From the NCBI GenBank assembly GCA_963762825.1, contig CAVXLZ010000001.1, forward strand, positions 1,116,001 through 1,180,000: a stretch of DNA of 64,000 bases. Direction: 5' to 3'. Position numbers and translations under genes: made by a program. Numbering within the stretch: the first letter of the stretch is position 1; every line of letters begins with the position of its first letter. The notes beneath the pieces are model-generated. The model was not told the DNA's origin. It searched no databases and was given only the letters and a program-made list of their open reading frames with translations. Of the stretch, positions 58,146-64,000 are shown piece by piece. The stretch is from Miltoncostaea sp963762825. Lineage in GTDB: Bacteria > Actinomycetota > Thermoleophilia > Miltoncostaeales > Miltoncostaeaceae.

Positions 58146-58871
58146 ATGTCCACTCTGACCCTCTCGCGCGATGATGTCGACCAGCTCGCCGAGCGATTCG
58201 AGGGGGGCACGGCGCAGGAGTTGCTGGCGTGGGCGCTCGAGCGCTTCTCCGGGCGCATCGTGCTCACCTGCTCGTGGCAGCACCAATCGTCGATCCTCGT
58301 GGACATGCTCCATCGTCTCGGCGCCGAGATCCGGATCGTCGAACTCGACACCGGTCTGCTCTTCGCCGAGACCTACGAGACCAGGGATCGGCTGATCGAG
58401 CGCTACGACCTGCGTATCGAGCGCATCGATCCGCGGCAGACGGTGGCGGAGCAGGAGGAATCGGAGGGTCCCGCGCTCTGGAGCCGCGACCCCGACCGCT
58501 GCTGCGCTCTGCGCAAGGTGGAGCCGCTCGAGCGCGCTCTCGTCGGAATGGACGCCTGGATCACGGGTATCCGCCGATCGCAGAGCCCCACGCGCGCCGG
58601 TGCGCGGATGCTCGAGCTCGATCCACGCGGCGTGGTCAAGGTGCAGCCGCTCGCCTATTGGAGCGACGAGGACTGCAAGGGCTATCTCCTGGCCCACGAC
58701 GTCCCATACAATCCGCTCCACGATCGGGGCTTTCCGTCGATCGGCTGCACCCATTGCACACGGGCGATCCGCCCGGGGGAGGACTCCCGGGCCGGCCGCT
58801 GGGCCGATGCCGAGAAGACCGAGTGCGGGCTCCACACGCCCGCTCAGGAAGCGTCCACCACCAACCGCTGA
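58146..58871 (+). CDS. cysH: Adenosine 5'-phosphosulfate (APS) reductase
   Basis: Reduces APS to sulfite. 241 residues: PP-loop-like LTCSWQHQSS, substrate motif LDTGLLFAETY, the four [4Fe-4S] Cys as C119-C120 (DRCCALRK) and C201/C204 (IGCTHCT), and the catalytic C227 in KTECGLH. The paired Cys clusters mark an APS- rather than PAPS-reductase. TACCCT at 58133-58138 lies 7 nt before ATG 58146. cysC follows after 38 nt. Confidence 0.96.
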   Translation: MSTLTLSRDDVDQLAERFEGGTAQELLAWALERFSGRIVLTCSWQHQSSILVDMLHRLGAEIRIVELDTGLLFAETYETRDRLIERYDLRIERIDPRQTVAEQEESEGPALWSRDPDRCCALRKVEPLERALVGMDAWITGIRRSQSPTRAGARMLELDPRGVVKVQPLAYWSDEDCKGYLLAHDVPYNPLHDRGFPSIGCTHCTRAIRPGEDSRAGRWADAEKTECGLHTPAQEASTTNR

Positions 58872-58909
58872 AAACGATCGGGGCTCTCTCGCCCCGGAGG
58901 AGGGCGCGA

Positions 58910-59455
58910 GTGAGCGACCGCAACGGCTTGACCCTGTGGTTCACCGGCCTGTCGGGCACCGGCAAGTCGACCATCGCCGGGCTCGTCGGCCCCGAGCTGG
59001 AGCAACGCGGGGCGCTGGTGGAGTACCTCGACGGCGACGTCGTTCGCACCCACCTCTCGAAGGGGCTCGGGTTCTCGAAAGAGGATCGCGACACCAACAT
59101 CGGCCGCATCGGGTGGGTCGCCAGCCGCCTGACCCGCGCCGGAGCCGTGACCCTGGTGTCGGCCATCTCGCCCTACGCGGACACCCGCGCCGCCGCGCGC
59201 ACGATGGTCGAGGAGCACGGGACCTTCATCGAGATCTTCGTCGACACCTCTGTCGAGGAGTGCGCCGCCCGGGACGTCAAGGGGCTCTACGCCAAGGCGT
59301 TCTCGGGTGAGATCAAGGAGTTCACGGGTGTGAGCGACCCTTACGAGGCGCCCGAGAACCCCGAGGTGCACATCACGACCGAGTCGCAGACTCCGCAGGA
59401 GAGCGCGGCCACGGTGATCGCCGAGCTGGCGTCGCGTGGCCTGATCTCCGCGTAG
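58910..59455 (+). CDS. cysC: Adenylylsulfate (APS) kinase
   Basis: Phosphorylates APS to PAPS. 181 residues: P-loop TGLSGTGKST (12-21), EYLDGDVVRTHLSKGLGFSKEDRDTNI, and DVKGLYAKAFSGEIKEFTGVSDPYEAP. GTG 58910 follows GGAGGAGGG by about 6 nt. The presence with cysH suggests the cell splits APS between reduction and sulfation; ATP sulfurylase is not in this window. Confidence 0.95.
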   Translation: MSDRNGLTLWFTGLSGTGKSTIAGLVGPELEQRGALVEYLDGDVVRTHLSKGLGFSKEDRDTNIGRIGWVASRLTRAGAVTLVSAISPYADTRAAARTMVEEHGTFIEIFVDTSVEECAARDVKGLYAKAFSGEIKEFTGVSDPYEAPENPEVHITTESQTPQESAATVIAELASRGLISA

Positions 59456-59460
59456 CGGCC

Positions 59461-60289
59461 GTTCCCCGAGCGGATCTCCACTCCCACACCGTCGCCTCGG
59501 ACGGGTCGCTGGCGCCGTCGGCGCTGGTCGATCTCGCCGCGGCGGCGGGGGTGGCGGTCCTCGCGGTGACCGACCACGACACGCTCGCCGGACTCCCTGA
59601 GGCGATCGCAGCCGGGGCGACGCGGGATGTCCGGATCGTCCCGGGGGTGGAGCTGTCGGTGCACGCGCCCTCCGGGTCGATGCACCTGCTCGGCTACTTC
59701 CGCGACGCCGCGCCCCAACCGCTCGCGGGCCGGCTCGACGAGCTGCGCGCCGCGCGGGAGTCCCGTGCCCGGCGAATCGTGGCCCGACTCGCCGAGGCTC
59801 GGCGCCCCGATCGACTTCGCCGACGTCGCACGACGCGCCGCAGGGGCCATCGGCCGCCCGCATGTGGCCGACGCCCTCGTGGCCGCCGGCCATGCCAGGG
59901 ATCGTCAGGACGCCTTCGACCGCTTCCTCGCCGACGAAGGCCCCGCGTGGGTCCCGCACGCGGGCCTCGAGCCCCGCGAGGCGATCGCCATGGTGCGCGA
60001 CTCCGCAGGAGCCGCCGTGCTCGCACACCCGGCCTCCCTGAGAATGAGCGGGCGCGATCTCGCCTCGTTCGTCCGGCGATTGGTCGGGTGGGGACTCGCC
60101 GGTATCGAGGTGCACCGCCCCGAGCACACCCCCGAGCGCCGGGCGAGCTACGCGGAACTGGCGCACCGCAACCGGATCGTCGCAGCGGGTGGCTCCGACT
60201 TCCACCGCCCGGAGGACGCCGTGCGCCCTGGAGACACCGGGGATCCCCCACTCCCCCTCGACACGATCGACCGCCTGCTCCCGACCTGA
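59461..60289 (+). CDS. PHP-domain phosphoesterase, frame broken and start unclear
   Basis: PHP metal-dependent phosphoesterase of the YciV/RnaAM-like type (3',5'-nucleoside bisphosphate or RNA 5'-end hydrolase). DLHSHTVASDGSLAPS, VTDHDTLAGLPEAI, PGVELSV and the C-terminal GGSDFHRPED metal motifs are present. The frame changes at about 59794-59798: removing one base joins RIVARLAE to LGAPIDFADVARRA. No ATG, GTG or TTG opens the first frame between the stop at 59308 and GTG 59551, so a second error or an unusual start is implied; coordinates begin where similarity begins. It follows cysC closely, and PAPS recycling (pAp hydrolysis) is an attractive role. Confidence 0.8.
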
Positions 60290-60318
60290 CCCGGCGGGCA
60301 TCGGCTACCGTGGGATCC

Positions 60319-62115
60319 ATGACCACAGCAACGGGAACACCCTCGTCCGGCCCCCGCGCGGCCGGAGTCCACTGGAACCTCTCCCCCCTCGTCGCCGACG
60401 CCGAGACGGCACGTGCGCAGCTCGAGGAGGCACTCGACCGATCGCGCGCGTTCGAGGCCCGCTACCGGGGCGCGCTCGCCACGATCGGCGGGCCCGGCCT
60501 CGGCGAAGCGCTCGCCGAGCTGGCGGCCATCGACAACCAGATCTCGCGGGTCGGCTCATACGCCCACCTGCGGGAGTCGGTCGACGTCGCGAGCCAGGAG
60601 AACAAGGACCTCTCGGCGGCGATCGACCGCGGGCTGGTCGAGGCCGGGAACGCGCTGCGGTTCTTCGACCTCGAATGGCTGGCGCTCTCCGAGGAGCGGG
60701 CACGGGAGCTCTACGACGCCCCTGCGGTGGCCGCCGACCGCCACTACCTGATGGCGATGCGCCGCTTCGCGCCGCACACCCTCAGCGAGCCCGAGGAGCG
60801 GATGCTCTCCGAGCGCAGCCCTGCCGCGGTGAGCGCCTGGCACACCCTCTTCGGCCGGATCACCTCGACGCTCGAGGTGCCGTTCGATGCGGGCGAGGGC
60901 GTCGAGCCGCACACCATCGACCGCCTGCTCGCCCACGTGCGCAACCCGGATCGTGACCTGCGGCGACGGGCTCTCGAGGCTCTCTACGACGGCCTCGAGC
61001 CCCACACGGACACGCTGGCCCACGTCTACGACACCCTGGTGGGCGACCGTCTGGCGATGGACAAGCTGCGCGGCTACACGGGTCCGATGGACCCGACCCA
61101 TCTGCGCAACGAGCTCCCGGGGCCCGTGGTGGAGGGGATGCTCGACTCGGTCGAGCACCACTACCCGATCGCCCACCGCTGGTTCGCGATCAAGGCGGGC
61201 ATCCTCGGACTCGATCGCCTCGAGCTACACGACCAGTACGCCCCCATCGGAGAGGCCCGGGCGGTCGACTACCCGGAGGCCCGCCGTCTGATCGGCGACT
61301 CGTTCGGGCGCTTCTCCCCGCGCATCGCCGATGTGGCCGAGGGCTTCTTCGCCGACGATCGCGTCGACGCCGAGCCCCGCTCGGGCAAGCGCGGTGGCGC
61401 CTTCTGCTCCCCGGTGGCCCAGGACGCCTCCCCCTTCGTGCTGATGAACTTCACCGATCGCATGGACGATGTCATGACGCTCGCGCACGAACTCGGGCAC
61501 GGGATGCACTTCGCCCTGGCCTCCGGCGCGCAGACCGCCCTCTCCTTCGGCACCGGGATCGCCCTCGCCGAGGTTCCCTCGACCTTCGCCGAGCTCCTCA
61601 CCTTCGACCATCTACTGGAGCAGGAGGCCGACCCCGCGACCCGTCGCTCTCTCATCTCCGAGCGCATCGAGGGTTCCTTCGCCACGGTCTTTCGCCAGAC
61701 CGTGCTCACCCGCTACGAACAGGGTGCCTATGAGCTGCGCAGCGAGGGGGGCACCCTCACCGCCGACCGCCTCTCGGAGATCTGGTTCGCGGAGAACGCG
61801 AAGTACTACGGCGACTCGGTGGGGCTCCCGGAGCGCTACCGCATGGGCTGGTCGTACATCCCCCACTTCATCTCGACCCGCTTCTACACCTACGCGTACG
61901 TCTTCGCGCACCTGTCGACGCTCGCCCTCTACGCGCGCTACCGCGAGATGGGCGAGGCCTTCGTGGACGCCTACATCGGCTTCCTCTCGGCCGGAGGCTC
62001 GGACGGACCAGCCGAGCTTCTCGGCGCCCTCGGAGTGGACCTCGAGGACCCCGCCGTCTGGGATCCCGGATTCCGCGAGATGGAGCGGCTGGTGGAGGTG
62101 GCCGAGGCGGGGTGA
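60319..62115 (+). CDS. pepF: M3-family oligoendopeptidase F
   Basis: 598 residues of the thimet/PepF zinc metallopeptidases. HELGHGMH (390-397: H390, E391, H394) with the third ligand in PSTFAELLTFD, and the C-terminal substrate-binding Tyr/His region MGWSYIPHFISTRFYTYAYVFAH. Cytosolic; degrades medium peptides. TACCGT at 60306-60311 lies 7 nt before ATG 60319. Its TGA stop forms the loop of a perfect hairpin (62100-62129). Confidence 0.95.
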   Translation: MTTATGTPSSGPRAAGVHWNLSPLVADAETARAQLEEALDRSRAFEARYRGALATIGGPGLGEALAELAAIDNQISRVGSYAHLRESVDVASQENKDLSAAIDRGLVEAGNALRFFDLEWLALSEERARELYDAPAVAADRHYLMAMRRFAPHTLSEPEERMLSERSPAAVSAWHTLFGRITSTLEVPFDAGEGVEPHTIDRLLAHVRNPDRDLRRRALEALYDGLEPHTDTLAHVYDTLVGDRLAMDKLRGYTGPMDPTHLRNELPGPVVEGMLDSVEHHYPIAHRWFAIKAGILGLDRLELHDQYAPIGEARAVDYPEARRLIGDSFGRFSPRIADVAEGFFADDRVDAEPRSGKRGGAFCSPVAQDASPFVLMNFTDRMDDVMTLAHELGHGMHFALASGAQTALSFGTGIALAEVPSTFAELLTFDHLLEQEADPATRRSLISERIEGSFATVFRQTVLTRYEQGAYELRSEGGTLTADRLSEIWFAENAKYYGDSVGLPERYRMGWSYIPHFISTRFYTYAYVFAHLSTLALYARYREMGEAFVDAYIGFLSAGGSDGPAELLGALGVDLEDPAVWDPGFREMERLVEVAEAG

Positions 62116-62129
62116 TCCCCGCCTCGGCC
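62100..62129. terminator. Perfect hairpin at the pepF stop
   Basis: GGCCGAGGCGGGG-TGAT-CCCCGCCTCGGCC: 13 perfect base pairs and a 4-nt loop that contains the pepF TGA. It is also 12 nt past the stop of the convergent gene at 62141. No T-run. Probably a bidirectional U-less terminator. Confidence 0.7.
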
Positions 62130-62140
62130 CTCCGAAGTTC

Positions 62141-62554
62141 TCAGCCCTTGGAGGCCTTCTTCGAGGCCTTGAGCGGGTTGAGCGCCTTCTGCACCTGCTC
62201 GGGCAGCTGGTCGATCGGATAGAGCTGGCGGCCGCACTCCGGACCGCTACGCGTGGGGCGCGCGTGGCAGTTGCCGGGCGAGCTCCACACGGCGAACGTG
62301 CGATGCCCCCGCTCGCAGAGAAGGACCTTCGCCTGCCGCGCCGAGGTCTGGGCGACCACGAGGCCCTCGAGGGGCGCCTCCTCGCCGGGCTCGGACTCGG
62401 GCTCTGCCTCGGGCTCCGCTTCGGCCACCGGCTCGCCCTCGATCGGCGCCTCGTTAACCGGCTCGGCCTCGGCGGTCTCTGCCACGGCGACGGTCTCCTC
62501 GGGCGCGACCTCCTCCTCGGCGACCGCCTCTGCGGCCTGCTCGGTCTCGCTCAT
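62141..62554 (-). CDS. Acidic protein with C-terminal zinc-ribbon-like domain
   Basis: 137 residues. The first 65 are Glu/Ala/Pro-rich with repeats of EAEPE type and no fold. The C-terminal part has LCERGHRTFAVWSSPGNCHARPTRSGPECG: three Cys and two His that could bind zinc, and a Lys-rich end (KASKKASKG). Opposite charges at the two ends suggest nucleic-acid or protein tethering. GAAGGAG lies 5 nt before ATG 62554, which overlaps the regulator stop (ATGA). Family unknown. Confidence 0.65.
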   Translation of the reverse strand: MSETEQAAEAVAEEEVAPEETVAVAETAEAEPVNEAPIEGEPVAEAEPEAEPESEPGEEAPLEGLVVAQTSARQAKVLLCERGHRTFAVWSSPGNCHARPTRSGPECGRQLYPIDQLPEQVQKALNPLKASKKASKG

Positions 62555-62991
62555 GCACGCTCCTTCGACTGGCTGCTGACCTCGTCAGAATAGCGCGACG
62601 CCGACGAGGGCCCCTCGCTGCGGCCGATCGCCAGGTCGCGGCGGCCGCGCAGGCGGTCGAAATTGGCCATCGCCCGGTCGAAGCCGACGATCGAAGGGTC
62701 GAGGAGAGCCCGCGATCTCCACAGCCGGTACTCGGCGAAGTACCCGGGGCTCACGCCCAGCACGCTTGCGAGTCGCTCGAGCTGCTCCGCCGTCGGGGGG
62801 GCGCCGGTGCCCGAACAGAGTTGATGCAGCCGGGTACGGCTGATCGCGATCCCCTCGGCCCGCAGGAGGCTCCCGAGCGCCGAGACCGAGATGCCGCGCC
62901 GCTCGAGCACGGCCGCGACGGCGGAGGAGAGTGGCTCGTCGCTGACCGTCGGCAGGGATGGGCGACGATCGGGAAGGGGATTGGAGGCCAT
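62551..62991 (-). CDS. XRE-like helix-turn-helix regulator
   Basis: 146 residues with one HTH domain at about 18-85: LSSAVAAVLERRGISVSALG, ISRTRLHQLCSGTGAPPTAEQLERLASVLGVSPGYF, like the DNA-binding half of HipB/EspR-type proteins. The C-terminus has a short helix and a Ser-rich tail. TAATCT at 63007-63002 lies 10 nt before ATG 62991. It is co-translated with the acidic zinc protein, so it may control or partner it. Divergent from the methyltransferase. Confidence 0.85.
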   Translation of the reverse strand: MASNPLPDRRPSLPTVSDEPLSSAVAAVLERRGISVSALGSLLRAEGIAISRTRLHQLCSGTGAPPTAEQLERLASVLGVSPGYFAEYRLWRSRALLDPSIVGFDRAMANFDRLRGRRDLAIGRSEGPSSASRYSDEVSSQSKERA

Positions 62992-63076
62992 CGGGAGGCG
63001 CAGATTACGGGTGGGCGGACCCCAGCGAAAGGGGCGACAGCACGATCTTTTCGTCGGCGTACTAGGTTCAGCGACC

Positions 63077-63745
63077 ATGGACGACGCCCTCTCCCTCTTC
63101 GAAGTCGTTCGCGAGGAGGTCGTGGTGGGCGCCCTCCGCCTCCCGATCGCCCGACCCCGATCGGCCGAGGACCTCATCGACGAGGACGATTATGCCCGTG
63201 ACGAGCGGCTGCCCTACTGGGCGGAGCTGTGGCCGAGCGCCCACGTCCTGGCCGCCGCGCTGGAGTCGCGCGGGCTCGATGGAATCCGGGTCCTGGAGCT
63301 GGGCTGCGGGGTGGGACTGCCGTCACTGGTGGCGGCCCTCCGCGGAGCGCAGGTCACCGCAACGGACTGGTACGGCGATGCTCTGGGCTTCGTACGGTCC
63401 AACGCGGAGTCGGCCGGAGCGAGCCTCGTCGCAGAGCACCTCGACTGGAACGCTCCGGCCGGCCGTCTCCTCTCCCCGGCCGCCGCGAACGATCTCGTCA
63501 TCGGTGCCGACCTGCTCTACGAGGAACGCAACGGACCGGCCCTCGCGGCGCTGCTGCCGAAGATCCTGAAGCCCGGCGCCGAGGCCCTCATCGCCGATCC
63601 GCGACGGCCCCACGCCGACGCCCTCCTCGTGCCCCTGGCCGCCGATGGTTGGCACCACGAGATGACCGAGGTCGAGTACACCGTGCGGCCGGATGAAGCC
63701 GGGCGCGTCATCCACCTGCACCGGCTGACCGCGCCGGGGGGATGA
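63077..63745 (+). CDS. Class I methyltransferase (METTL21-like protein methyltransferase family)
   Basis: 222 residues. SAM motif I is VLELGCGVGLPSLVAALRGA (about 74-93), acidic loop VTATDWYGDAL, and the DLVIGADLLYEERN region corresponding to the DxxY/F motif of METTL21/FAM86 lysine methyltransferases, preceded by YWAELWPSAHVLA. Substrate protein unknown. TAGGTT at 63063-63068 lies 8 nt before ATG 63077. Confidence 0.88.
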   Translation: MDDALSLFEVVREEVVVGALRLPIARPRSAEDLIDEDDYARDERLPYWAELWPSAHVLAAALESRGLDGIRVLELGCGVGLPSLVAALRGAQVTATDWYGDALGFVRSNAESAGASLVAEHLDWNAPAGRLLSPAAANDLVIGADLLYEERNGPALAALLPKILKPGAEALIADPRRPHADALLVPLAADGWHHEMTEVEYTVRPDEAGRVIHLHRLTAPGG

Positions 63746-63753
63746 CCGTCCGC

Positions 63754-63782
63754 TTGAGTCCTCCCCACCCGAGTCCGATAAG
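63754..63782 (+). promoter_or_regulatory. tRNA-Asn promoter
   Basis: TTGAGT (63754-63759), 17-nt spacer, GATAAG (63777-63782). Transcription would start near 63789, about 9 nt before the tRNA. Confidence 0.6.
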
Positions 63783-63797
63783 CTGACGAGCGAGCTT

Positions 63798-63869
63798 TCC
63801 TCGGTAGCTCAATGGTAGAGCATCCGGCTGTTAACCGGAGGGTTGCAAGTTCGAGTCTTGCCCGAGGAG
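63798..63869 (+). tRNA. tRNA-Asn (GTT anticodon)
   Basis: 72 nt. The acceptor arms TCCTCGG and CCGAGGA pair fully; the D arm has AGCTCAATGGTAGAGC, the anticodon loop CTGTTAA reads GTT, and the T loop is GTTCGAGTC. The 3' CCA is not encoded. If gatCAB works on Asp-tRNA(Asn), this is one of its substrates. Confidence 0.96.
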
Positions 63870-63876
63870 TTCCATG

Positions 63877-63902
63877 AAAGCCCCGCTATCGGCGGGGTTT
63901 TC
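63877..63902 (+). terminator. Terminator after tRNA-Asn
   Basis: CCCCGC-TATCG-GCGGGG followed by TTTTCTTTT, preceded by AAAG: a textbook rho-independent terminator and the only one in the window with a long T-run. The remaining ~100 bases to the window end hold no callable gene. Confidence 0.9.
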
Positions 63903-64000
63903 TTTTCGGTGGGACGGGTTCGGCTCCCCAGATGCGATACCTCGCCTCGACCGCGTCCCCACGCGGCGCGAGGCGCATCGGACCGTCGGACGCCAGATCT

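Noticed and set aside
63906..64000. Open minus-strand frame running to the window end
   Set aside because: Only about 30 codons are visible with no recognisable motif or boundary; not enough to call a gene.

Overview
This is a gene-dense, high-GC (about 70% by eye) bacterial chromosome segment. The gene content, the 16S sequence on the minus strand and the abundance of apparently leaderless genes point to an actinobacterium. Class Thermoleophilia (Solirubrobacterales/Gaiellales type) is my best guess: the 23S gene (~3.0 kb) looks shorter than the ~3.1 kb of classical Streptomyces/Mycobacterium-type Actinobacteria. That placement is inference. I see no insertion sequence, prophage, CRISPR array or obvious island; this is core genome.

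Layout. 1-6.8 kb (minus): a tightly packed chain, FAD oxidoreductase > xseA > xseB > class V aminotransferase > murA > hisZ (cut by the window edge), preceded by a LysR regulator. 7.1-12.7 kb (minus): one rRNA operon, 16S-23S-5S, with no tRNA in the spacer, clear pre-16S and pre-23S processing stalks, a strong -35/-10 promoter and a terminator. 12.7-24.9 kb (minus): a long biosynthetic operon, leuA-leuC-leuD-leuB-maoC-ilvE-cimA-degT-argH-aag-tyrS, joined mostly by 1-8 nt overlaps. A short Leu-rich, apparently leaderless leader peptide and nested hairpins precede it. 25.0-30.1 kb: a secreted AMIN-like/Gmad2 protein (plus) facing ilvN-ilvC-serA-aminotransferase (minus). Together these cover branched-chain amino acid synthesis (citramalate and isopropylmalate branches share leuBCD), serine synthesis and tyrosyl-tRNA charging. 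ilvB is not here.

30.1-46.8 kb: a two-component system (plus); gatC-gatA-gatB (minus); CopC-CopD; an anti-sigma-like membrane protein; heme A synthase; a DksA-type zinc finger protein; an ABC exporter operon of one ATPase and two permeases; a secreted cell-wall protein whose LytM domain looks catalytically dead; DUF309; a quinone oxidoreductase; an M42 peptidase; a zinc-finger rhomboid protease. 46.8-64 kb: gltB, an ABC-F ATPase divergent from RNase D plus a Usp protein, an HD hydrolase divergent from Ppx/GppA, SUI1, cysH-cysC-PHP phosphoesterase, oligoendopeptidase F, a small zinc/acidic protein with an HTH regulator, a methyltransferase and tRNA-Asn.

Most noteworthy signals: (i) a putative leucine attenuator whose leader peptide starts at the predicted transcription start; (ii) a window-wide TAnnnT-N(6-9)-start-codon architecture, including one symmetric -10 shared by two divergent genes; (iii) six single-base frame breaks, three of them in the expected-essential gatB, which look more like sequence errors than decay; (iv) MurA with Asp in place of the fosfomycin-target Cys; (v) perfect hairpins with stop codons in their loops at gene ends. 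I did not find a convincing new multi-gene system; the candidates for novelty are regulatory and small-protein features.
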